DNA from: Smittium mucronatum
Taxonomy: Eukaryota; Kickxellomycota; Harpellomycetes; Harpellales; Legeriomycetaceae
Direction: 5' to 3'
Length of the DNA stretch: 10,601 nucleotides
Assembly: GCA_001953115.1 (NCBI GenBank)
Contig: LSSL01000455.1
Span: 1-10,601, forward strand
Below, piece after piece: positions 1 through 8,105 of the stretch. Made by a program: the position numbers and the translations under genes. The notes beneath the pieces were generated by a model. The model did not search any database. It was not told the origin of the DNA and saw nothing but the letters and a program-made list of their open reading frames with translations. Within the stretch, counting starts at the first letter, position 1. Every line of letters starts with the position of its first letter.

Positions 1-369
1 GAAGCTATTGAGCTCCTAGTCAGAGCCTACTTCTAACAGGATTAATAAAATTAGGCTCCTACCCAAACGTGGGTTTGATCGACATGGCTTTCCTACAAAT
101 AGCTGTTAGACGCCGAGATCCGTCTGACTGTCGAACGCTGGACTTGTGCACTAGACTATGTCTCAGCTCTGCTATACGATCGGTTCCTCCTGTTTCGAGA
201 TGGTCCTCCTCTGGAATCGCTGTCCTCCGAATCGCTGTGCGCTATCTCCACTACTCCCAACCAAGAATAGTGCAACGCTGTGCGCTGTTTCCACTACTCC
301 CAACCAAGAATAGTGCAACGCTGTGCGCTGTCTCCACTACACCCAACCAAGAATAGTGCAACGCTGCGT
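1..369 (-). mobile_element. Dispersed retroposed repeat family, copy A (runs off left edge)
   Basis: Positions 1-168 match the reverse complement of 8106-8278 (copy C) at roughly 92% by eye: about 13 mismatches and no clear indels over 164 bases. The element is drawn on the minus strand because copies B and C carry AATAAA signals and poly(A) tails in that sense; the 3' part of A lies left of the window. A extends further 5' than C, through a short repeat-rich stretch (170-233) into a 43-bp minisatellite. On the minus strand a frame encodes a Ser/Asp/Arg-rich tail (SDSEDSDSRG, then RNRRNRSYSR) ending at TAG 156-158, and the TAG is shared by copy C. On the plus strand another frame is open over 103-270 (begins after TAG 100-102; DAEIRLTVERW and following), so coding sense is not settled. 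It could be the 3' end of a LINE or SINE, or a multi-copy retrogene. The repeat relationship is certain; the nature of the element is not. Confidence 0.8.
234..369. repeat. 43-bp minisatellite, three units plus a stub
   Basis: Units lie at 234-276, 277-319 and 320-362, followed by a partial fourth (363-369, gctgcgt). Each begins GCTGTGCGCT and ends AATAGTGCAAC; units differ from each other at only two or three positions (about 95% identity). As 43 is not a multiple of three, successive units read in different frames, so the array itself is unlikely to be translated as a repeat peptide. A smaller 15-bp periodicity (GAATCGCTGT at 214-223 and 229-238) precedes it. The high GC content and near-identity contrast with the surrounding AT-rich DNA, which suggests recent expansion inside copy A. 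Confidence 0.9.
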
Positions 370-410
370 GAAATTTTAGTCTAGTTTACTTCGAAAAGTA
401 CACTATTAAG

Positions 411-446
411 CCCCTAAATCACGGCAAGGTATTTCACTCTTAGGGG
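411..446. repeat. Short inverted repeat (CCCCTAA / TTAGGGG)
   Basis: CCCCTAA at 411-417 pairs perfectly with TTAGGGG at 440-446 around a 22-base loop. It lies immediately left of the candidate hAT-like terminus at 455 (TAGGGCTGGG) and shares its TAGGG core, so it may be a relic of another terminal repeat or of a nested insertion. The stem is only 7 bp and may be chance. Confidence 0.35.
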
Positions 447-1079
447 AACCCTTTTAGGGCTGGGTATACAAAAATGGCTTCAAAGTAAAGTCCGAAAAAA
501 TCTATAGTGCCAATAAATCAAACCCTTACGGTATTAAGAGCAAATAGAATTTCATGTTTAAAATGCATTTATAATGATGTATTACAAATAAAAAAAGTGA
601 TGACCAGTTAAAACCTGACGCCGAAATAGAATTATAAAAAAATAAATACATCATTAATTAAATGCTGACAATTGCATTGGTAAATTTCAATTGTTAAAAT
701 GGCAAATTAACTTTGCTGAAATAACAATTATATAGTTTAAACGTAAAAAAATGCACTTACTGTCCAGAAAATGTCATTTCTAATTTCGTTTATTTGTTTG
801 GACTCGATTATTTTTGACTAGTAAAACACTAAAATATGCAGGGTTTGTAGTGTAAATGTTAAAAAAGATACTTAATTTACGGAAAGTGTTATTTTTATCT
901 TCATTTATTTAATTTCGGGAAACTGTGTCTTACGTAATTGGCCTATAGCAACCTATCATATTATATAATATCCCTTGCGCATCTCAAAAAAAACCATGTA
1001 AAGATTTGGCCCCTGAAAGGGCTAAAATATCAACAAGATAAATAAATAAAATTATTGGATCTTGAAAGATTGAATTCAA

Positions 1080-1107
1080 AAAATATAGCTGTGGTTGGCT
1101 ATATTTT
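1080..1107. repeat. Perfect 10-bp hairpin
   Basis: AAAATATAGC (1080-1089) pairs with GCTATATTTT (1098-1107) around the 8-base loop TGTGGTTG. It lies inside the candidate hAT-like element. No U-tract terminator context or flanking gene gives it a role, so it is recorded only as structure. Confidence 0.7.
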
Positions 1108-1288
1108 GTAAATAGTTATAAAAAGAGACATTGCTTAAATTGATAGGGACATTTTTATATTTTTATCTTTAAATGGAATTCACGTAATTTTTAACCAATA
1201 ATAAAATGCAAAAATCATCATATTTAGGAAAATTTGAATTAAGATTGAAAGTATTATTATCCAATAAAAATCAATATTGCCAAAAAAG

Positions 1289-1360
1289 TTTAATCGATTA
1301 ATCGATTAAATTTTGTTGAATTTAATCGTTAATCTTCCAATGCTTAAAACCGATTAATCG
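1289..1360. repeat. Cluster of ATCGATTAATCG palindromes
   Basis: Positions 1289-1310 form a perfect 22-bp palindrome built from ATCGATTA units. A related TTTAATCGTTAATC lies at about 1321-1334, and a perfect 10-bp palindrome CGATTAATCG lies at 1351-1360, ten bases from the candidate terminus at 1370. Spaced copies of one palindromic motif near a transposon end are typical of transposase binding sites, but here that is inference. Confidence 0.75.
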
Positions 1361-1370
1361 CCGAGCCCTA

Positions 1371-1636
1371 GCGGTGAGACATTCGATATAAGTGAATATT
1401 GAACCAGACCAATACAGAGTGTTATAGACAAAGTAATAATGCTGGTTGTCAGAGTAGGTAAGAAAACTGTTGTCAAAAGATTTAAAAGCAAACTATGATA
1501 AAGTTGATGCTTTTGAAAACCAGTGTAGCCCGAAAGCGCGCATACCACAAATAGAAAAATTATAAAATTTGAATTTCATATTTAATTTAAACTCCTCATC
1601 GATCGCGAATGAGGGATGTTGTAACCGTAGTACCAA
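1371..1636. other. Unassigned block between hAT-like end and copy B
   Basis: This stretch is less AT-rich than the core. On the minus strand a frame is open over 1371-1548 with a Leu/Thr/Ile-rich, membrane-segment-like translation (for example HSLLLNLLTTVFLPTLTTSI). It has no ATG start (GTG only) and runs into the repeat end at 1370, so it could be an exon remnant or chance. ATG at 1609-1611 opens a short plus-strand frame that copy B interrupts. No promoter or splice signal can be argued with confidence. Confidence 0.3.
1623..1636. repeat. Left target-site duplication of copy B
   Basis: AACCGTAGTACCAA directly abuts the poly(T) run of copy B and matches 1851-1864 (AACCGTACCATCAA) at 11 of 14 positions, the first seven exact. 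Confidence 0.65.
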
Positions 1637-1850
1637 TTTTTTTTTATCAGGTAATTTTATTGTAAGATAATTTCATCAAAAACCATACTAAAAAAATATG
1701 TAAAAATGAAAAAGGCGTATAGAAAAGATTATTATCCTAAATATAATAAGCCTCTCTACCGGGCTACCGTCTGCTTACCTACGGGAAAATGGCACAATCT
1801 ACCAACTGAAAGACTCATCTTGGCATTACTTCAAGTAGATGTATGACTGA
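1637..1850 (-). mobile_element. Retroposed repeat family, copy B (5'-truncated, poly(A)-tailed)
   Basis: The minus-strand reading matches copy C (8329-8536 on the plus strand) at roughly three quarters identity. It ends in a poly(A) tail, seen as nine T at 1637-1645, with an AATAAA signal (TTTATT at 1656-1661) about 10 bases upstream. Homology with C stops exactly at 1850 (GTATGACTGA), where the flank AACCGTA begins; the same AACCGTA occurs at 1623-1629 outside the tail. Flanks 1623-1636 and 1851-1864 match at 11 of 14 positions, as expected of an old target-site duplication. Only the 3' part of the family is present. Truncation at the 5' end, a tail, a signal and a duplication together indicate LINE-type target-primed reverse transcription. 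Confidence 0.8.
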
Positions 1851-2034
1851 AACCGTACCATCAAATCAGACAAATAAATATTGCCAATTAGGTGAAATTT
1901 TTCAAACAGAAAATTCATTAGAGGAACAGAAAGCCCCGAATAATAGATCTAATATCCATAAATGTACTCTGAGTCTAGATATAAAAAACTCTACAATTTG
2001 GATAAAAACTCAAGCCTTGTCCCCAAATAATTGA
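1843..2034 (+). pseudogene. Small open frame interrupted by copy B
   Basis: The frame runs from ATG 1843, which lies within the last bases of copy B, to TGA 2032-2034, giving 63 residues. The product is hydrophilic, rich in Asn, Gln, Glu and Lys, with no recognised motif (for example YCQLGEIFQTENSLEEQ). Because its ATG is repeat-derived, the natural start would lie left of the insertion: ATG 1609 reads seven codons to 1629, and removing the insert plus one duplication copy would join them in frame to codon 1858, giving about 65 codons. This suggests copy B landed in an exon or small ORF, but an open frame of this size also arises by chance. Function unknown. Confidence 0.25.
1851..1864. repeat. 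Right target-site duplication of copy B
   Basis: AACCGTACCATCAA starts at the base where homology between copies B and C ends, and pairs with 1623-1636. The three differences would be post-insertion mutations. Confidence 0.65.
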
Positions 2035-2430
2035 ATTTGCTTCCAGGAAATTGTCTAATTTTGAATATATCGGTTTTGGAGGCTTCAACGCCTGACCAAT
2101 GCAAAAATAATCGAAGAAAGATTTAAAATATTTACCTCTTTTGAAAAAAAAAATGTATGAGACAGTTGGATACCTATTTTTATTATGAGGAAATTGGGAT
2201 AACGATTACATAAATACAAATGAGCGATTTTCTGATCGAAATATAAATTTAAAGAAATAGATGGCGTTTTTTTTCTCGATTCAGCTCATTTGAAACAGAT
2301 GAGAAATTTCTTTGAAGGGAGGGGGGCCAAAAAATTCCTTTTTTTCAGCTCTGCACTGATGATGTCAGCGAAATTGTCGAACTGCGAAATTTCCGGATGG
2401 CATTTATGCTACCCCTCTATTAATAATTGA
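2035..2430. other. Non-coding block with a transposon-end-like G/C-run segment
   Basis: No supportable gene. The segment 2312-2360, read on the minus strand, begins CAGTGCAGAGCTG, passes through an A/T run and then GGCCCCCCTCCC. That order resembles the CAGTGGCGTAGC...GGCC-type termini of several animal DNA transposons, but no matching second end is visible. Positions 2367-2392 contain two GCGAAATT copies 16 bases apart. The rest is moderately AT-rich. Confidence 0.3.
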
Positions 2431-3053
2431 AGGTATTAATGTATCAACGACCACATTGAACTAATTCCTAGTGAGTACAGGTTAGCTATAATGGTTAAAA
2501 GTATTTAGGTTGGATATTTTTTCGACTTTTTTTGAATTTTTTTTTTTTTGTGCATCTAAATAAATTATTCTTAAAAAAAAGAAATTGTTAATCAAAATTA
2601 ATTTTTTGTAACGGAAACTTCATAATAATTGCAAATTTTTTGGTTTATAATTAAAATTTTGAAAATTATAACCAAAACCTGTCGATTTAATTGGAAACAT
2701 GGCTGATATTATACAAGTTTTCCAACTCATATTTTATTTAATAAAATATTCTAAAATTCGGTTGAGAATCTGAAATATTTGAAATCAGTTTTATTTTTTT
2801 TTATTCTTCAATTTTATTTCCAATTTTTTTGATCTTGACCAAAAATTGAACCTAAAATATCTATTTTAATCATCTTTATAATATGATTTTATAATAAATC
2901 TTTTAAAAAATATCAATAGATGTGTAAAATATTATTCTATACATATTATAAAAAATTATGAAGCGACAAGAAGCCTAATTTTTTATTTATACTTATAAAA
3001 TAGATAGTCTTTTATCATATATGACTATCGTATTAATTATTTTAAAAAATAAA

Positions 3054-3080
3054 CCTGATAATTATTAAAAATCCAAAAAA
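3054..3080. repeat. Imperfect direct repeat, unit 1 of pair I
   Basis: CCTGATA plus ATTATTAAAAATCCAAAA at 3054-3078 recurs at 4191-4218 as CCTGATAAAT plus ATTATTAAAAATTCAAAA. The only differences are a 3-base insertion and one C/T change. The preserved G and C positions make simple A/T-bias convergence less likely. Confidence 0.55.
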
Positions 3081-3298
3081 AATAGCAGATTATTTTTATG
3101 GGGTGTTTTTTTTTTCATAATGGTTTTTCAAAATAAAACGAGAATTGTAGCTATAAATTTAAAAATACTTTAAACTAAAATTTTCAAATAGTAAAAATTT
3201 TTAAGAAGAAATTTTGAGATGTTAATTTAGCTCCATTTAAATTAAATAGACACTTATATTAAAGAAAAAAATCAATAACTAATATAATTTAAATGTAT

Positions 3299-3337
3299 AA
3301 TTTGGAATAAAATAATACTAAATAAAACACTTTTGAA
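3299..3337. repeat. Imperfect direct repeat, unit 1 of pair II
   Basis: Begins AATTTGGAATAAAA and ends TAAAACACTTTTGAA. It matches 4721-4757 at about 34 of 39 aligned positions including a 2-base gap, in the same orientation about 1.42 kb away. Confidence 0.6.
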
Positions 3338-4190
3338 TTTTTTCCCAAAAAAATTCGGGTAAAATAAATAATTCGAAAAATCAAATTTTCACTGAAACTC
3401 TAATACTTATTTCATAAATTTGAAATAATATTTTAAAAACTTGTAAATTCCGAAAAAAAATCTTAGATCAAACAAATAATTTGTATATTTTTCCTGATTA
3501 GTTCAAATAAAATTCTTTTGGTTTTTGGATGATTCAGTTTAGTTTTAAAATTTGAATTTTGAATTTAATAGTTAAAACCCCCAGCAATAATTTTTTATTA
3601 GAAAAAATGATTTGTTTTTATCCAAATTTCAATTTTAAAATTTCAATTAATATTTGAAAGCAATGAGCTGGTTATTTTTAAAATTCCAATTTTCAATAAT
3701 GAAACGCGATTTTTCTAAAAAAATATTCGAAAACCTCTTATTAATAATGAATAGTAATAATTTAACTGAAATGGAAAAAATTAAAAAAAAAAAAATTACA
3801 TCTCTTAATTTATTTATTAAATTAAAAGAAAACAAATATTAATAAAACAAATATTAATATAATTATAATTATCATTCAATTTTTTCTGGAATAAAATTTG
3901 GGTATTTTCAGGACATATTTAAAAAACTTTTGAATAATTTCACATTTTTAAAGCTTAGATAAAAAAATATCAAATAAATAATCAATTGTATAACAATTAA
4001 TCCATAGTCCAAACCACTTTTTTAATATCAAAGATAACTTACTTATTTTACATATTATACCATTGTAAATAAAACCCAAGCTTCATATTTTTTAACAGCG
4101 CAAATAATAAAAATTTAATCAAAATTTTTTATTCTATTATTAATATAATTTTAAAATATCAAAATTATTTTTGATTCCAGAAGAATTTAT

Positions 4191-4221
4191 CCTGATAAAT
4201 ATTATTAAAAATTCAAAATAA
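4191..4221. repeat. Imperfect direct repeat, unit 2 of pair I
   Basis: Partner of 3054-3080 in the same orientation, about 1.14 kb away. Similarity beyond the shared block is not convincing by eye. Confidence 0.55.
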
Positions 4222-4720
4222 ATTCGTTTTTTTCGACTTAAATTATTCCGCAAAATATCGAAAGTTTTTATAATGAAATAAGGTCAAACGTATCGACACA
4301 CGAAATTTGCTTTAATACACAAAAAATCTTCTTTAACAAATAATAATTCTTCAATATTACTTAGTTATGAGAAAAAAAATACATATTTTTATTCGATGAA
4401 TATATTTATATTAAATAATTCAGGATGTATATTTATACCAGAATTATTTGAAGATAGATTTAAGCTAAAGATATTTATTAAGTTTTATGGACTTATTTTA
4501 AAATTTATCTAATATTATTAAGCAGAGGAAAATTAAAAAAATTTATAACATATAAAAATGGTGAAGAGTTACAAGATTGTCAATTCGTTTCTTATAAACC
4601 ATAAAACATGCAGATGAAATTCAAATATAATTTTAGAAAAGTATTACAAGGGTATATTATTATTAAAACCCTAATAAAATAAAAATTTGCAATTTTGATA
4701 CACTTTATTTAAAAAACGAA

Positions 4721-4757
4721 AATTTGGAATAAAAAAATATTATAAAACACTTTTGAA
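4721..4757. repeat. Imperfect direct repeat, unit 2 of pair II
   Basis: Partner of 3299-3337. A weaker third occurrence of GGAATAAAATTTGGGT followed by AAAAAACTTTTGAA lies at about 3888-3934, hinting at a degenerate family. Confidence 0.6.
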
Positions 4758-4825
4758 AATATATTTAAAAATGAATTGAGATTTCAAACCTAAATTAACA
4801 CTCAAATAAAATATTATTACATTAT

Positions 4826-4925
4826 ACACATAGACTCATATATATACATTTATGCAAATACATGGATTAATAAATAAAAAATCACATACATATACACACA
4901 TATGTATATTAAATTATCAATATGT
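4826..4925. repeat. Cryptic TA/CATA simple repeat
   Basis: The segment has interspersed TATATA, CATACA and ACACATATG words (for example TACATATACACACATATG near 4890-4909). It is an imperfect dinucleotide-type simple sequence within the A/T-rich core. Confidence 0.6.
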
Positions 4926-5738
4926 TTGTTTTAGGTTTTTAGGATGGGGGATATCGAAAATTGCATATATTTCTTAAATTATTGTTTTTTTTGCTTTCAA
5001 ATTTTCGATTCAATGACTCAAGGCATAATTTTGAATACAAAGAGTGGAAATCTTTGGAGATAAATCAGTTTATATAGCATAAATTTTCAAATACTTCTTT
5101 GTTATATTTACTTTGGTAGTTTATTTCAGAACCCATCTCATTTTTTTAAAAATCATTTCAGTATCACTATGTAAATTATCGTAATTTTTCAATTATAACG
5201 ATTTAGGCAACCGATTAAAAACAATTTCTCCTGTTATATATTAAAAATCTATAAATTTTATTTTTTTAATGCACCCAATTAATTAAAACTGACCAATTAG
5301 GAAATTATTTGTCGTTTTTAATAATAAATCGTTTTATTGTGAACTCATTTTTAATTTTTTAATAAAATTTTTACTCTTATTAATCGCAAAAAATTAATTA
5401 ATAAGTCACAAATTCAATTATAAATGTAAAAATTCTTAATAAACTTCCACATTAATTAATAGGAATTTCAATAAATAAATAGGAAACAAAAAAAGAAACT
5501 CAAAAACTTAGGTTTTTTGTGAAAAACTATGTTAAAGCTAAAATGATTCACATTGCAATTATGAAATATTATTTTTTTTGTATTCTTATTGCTTCTAACT
5601 TTATTTTACTAGCTTTTCCAATCAAAATCATGATTCATCAGAATATGTCTTGGAGCTTTTGGATACAATGTGACTTGTTTTCAAAAAATACATTAGCATA
5701 AAACTTACATACTTATCATTATTTCTATCAAAAATTAA

Positions 5739-5756
5739 TATATATATATATATATA
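5739..5756. repeat. (TA)n microsatellite
   Basis: Uninterrupted alternating TA of about nine units. Confidence 0.9.
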
Positions 5757-7718
5757 ATACAAATACTATGTATAACTTATATGATATATTGATAAAATTA
5801 TTAAAAAATTCCTGATTCTTTGTGAAAACAAAAAAAAAGAGATTTTAGCTTTATATTTTTATTTTAATAAATATAATTTTTTAAAGAATTCAAGACTTTT
5901 ATATTACATCTAAATAGGATCATTATTAATTAATATGTCTGATTTTTCGAAATAGCTGATATTAATAAATTTTAAATCACAATATTAATTTCTTTATTTT
6001 AATAATGAAAGAACCACTCGTTGAATTAAAAACAGACTTATTAATTAATCACTAGTATATAAAATCATAATAGCTTTTTTTAAATAAAGTGATGTTAGAA
6101 CATTTTTGGCTTTTTTTAACAAATAAATAACTATTTAAAGAATAAATAAATTGAAAAAAAAGCTTAACTTTTCATGATATAAAGGGTTAAATGATTTATA
6201 ATTGGTAGCCTAAATCATTATTAATGTATAATTACAGTATTTTACATATTATTTTATTATAGTGCGGTTTGAAATTTTTTTTACATCCATTTAATTGGTA
6301 GATATATTATATTTCATCGAATAAAAAATTTCATTTTGTTTTGTGTAAACTAAGTTGTATTGGAAAATCATTATAGGAAAATAAAGCTTTTTTGTGTATT
6401 TGAATAAATTTTGTTTGTTTTTGCATAATTTTGTATGTAGATACTTTAAAATATCCAAATAATGCCATTCAAATTATATAAAAAACATCCAGAGTTTTCT
6501 CATAAATGATATATATATTATTTTTTGGGAATATAATTATCAAAGCAATTTATGAAATTGAAAATAGCACATTTAGAAGTTATTATATCCCTCTCATATC
6601 TCGTATTTTTGAATAAAAAAAACTTACTCGGATTATTCAAAGTAAAAAAATTTCAATTGATGAGATATATCTGATAAAGTAAATTTATTTTCGATAAAAA
6701 AAACTTAAATGAGCCCCATCAAAAAGAAAAATAAAACATATCTGAATTGATTAATTGATATTTTCAGATTAATAATAAATTTTATGTCAAAATTTTAAGA
6801 ATTTAAAGTTTATACAAATCGAATTACAATACACATATTTTTTGCTTTAAATTATTAAATTCCATTTGAATTTTATAGAATTTTTATAAGTATAATATCA
6901 TCACCTAATTTTTTTAAATCAGAAAAAAATCAATGAAAACATATATTTAATTTCGGATTTTTATTATTGGTTTTTTTAAAAAAATAGCAAAAAAATAGTT
7001 TTATATGTAATAAATATTTATTAAAAAAAAAGTATTGATATTTAATTTAAAATAATTTCTTATAAATTTTTTGCAGATAACAAAATATTATTACTGATCT
7101 CAAATCTTATATTATAATGTATATCATCTGTATTATTAGTTTTTTTTAATAATAAAAATTAGAAATTCATATAAATTATGTCAAAAATAATCTATATTCT
7201 TTTCCAAAAATAAGTAAAAAATATTTTTATAAGCTTTTTTAATAAAATATCCTCATATTATACATAAATCCTAATATTTAATATTTAATAATTTTATAAT
7301 AAGAGGAAAATCATAATACTAATTAGTTATAAATATGAATCTTTTTTTGTAAGATTTTACTAATAATCTTAAGGAAATGCAAATATAATTTCTATTTATA
7401 AAAAATATCTTTTTAGGCTCCATTTAATTCTAAAATCGTGAAGAAAAAATGATCATTTAAATGGAATAAATCAACTAATAAAATTGAAATAGAATGTTTA
7501 AAATTTATCTCTTACAATAAAAAAAACAGTAAATTATAAATTGCAGCAAAGTCTGTAAATTTTAAAGAATTAAAAATTACGCATCGGATTTACTCAATTT
7601 ATTATCCCTTATCTTAACAGAAAAATTATCAACAAATAAATTTTTTTAAGCTAATAACACGAGTAATAAGAAAGTTTTATTTTCATTTTAGTATTTTATA
7701 AATAATAATTATCACTTG

Positions 7719-7731
7719 ATATATATATATA
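7719..7731. repeat. Short (AT)n microsatellite
   Basis: About six alternating AT units in the A/T-rich core. Confidence 0.8.
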
Positions 7732-8105
7732 AACTAACAGTTTATATTTATATGGAAATAAATTATGATTAAAATTAATTCCAAAATTCATAAATTTATT
7801 TAAAATATTAGATTTTTGGACTTTTACATATAGAAATTATTATTAGATACTCAAAATTTTATCCGATAAAAAAAAAATCAAAAATATTTATTATGTAAGT
7901 AAAAAATTCAATATACTGTCCAAAAAATTATTTTTTATAAATTATAATTAATTATTTATAATATTTGAAATTTAATGAACATTTTTTTATTTTAATTATT
8001 TGAAAAAAACATGCAAAATTTATTATTTTACTTTATTTGGATGTTGCACTACTAATGAAATTAAAGCAGAATTTCTATCACTACTTATTTTTCAGCCAAT
8101 TTTTT

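Larger units (their letters stand above)
455..1370. mobile_element. Candidate non-autonomous hAT-like element
   Basis: The left end reads TAGGGCTGGG (455-464). The reverse complement of the right end (1361-1370) reads TAGGGCTCGG, a 9 of 10 match, and TAGGG or CAGGG is a common hAT terminus. Just inside the right end are several copies of ATCGATTA and CGATTAATCG, resembling the clustered subterminal motifs of hAT elements. The interior is AT-rich, has no transposase-like ORF and contains a perfect 10-bp hairpin. Against this, the terminal match ends after about 10 bases, and the 8 bases outside each end (AACCCTTT and GCGGTGAG) do not form a target-site duplication. It may be two different element ends rather than one element. 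Confidence 0.35.
2431..8100. other. Extremely A/T-rich core without genes
   Basis: About 5.6 kb is dominated by A/T words, homopolymer runs and TTAAT/AAATT motifs, with G and C scattered singly. The few frames open beyond about 60 codons (3654-3842 plus, 3647-3835 minus, 5519-5701 plus) are low-complexity Lys/Asn/Ile/Phe translations or start at GTG, and the first two are mirror images on opposite strands. No tRNA, rRNA, transposase or reverse transcriptase block could be read. Short imperfect direct repeats and TA/CA microsatellites are present. It could be a decayed repeat array, ancient TE debris driven to A/T by mutation, or an AT-rich intergenic or origin-like region. Confidence 0.6.

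Noticed and set aside
69..356. 95-codon plus-strand frame
   Set aside because: It runs through copy A and the 43-bp minisatellite in a frame that is antisense to the inferred transcript. Its Ser/Cys/Pro-rich translation cycles through frames of the repeat, and copy C has stops in the corresponding frame.
447..1378. 8-bp target-site duplication for the hAT-like candidate
   Set aside because: AACCCTTT (447-454) and GCGGTGAG (1371-1378) do not match, nor do one-base shifts of either boundary.
3647..3842. Two mirror-image 62-codon frames on opposite strands
   Set aside because: Low-complexity Lys/Asn/Phe/Ile translations in A/T-extreme DNA, overlapping almost completely on the two strands; no coding signal.
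5519..5701. 60-codon hydrophobic plus-strand frame
   Set aside because: It begins at GTG. The membrane-like composition follows from T-rich sequence, and nothing around it suggests a gene.
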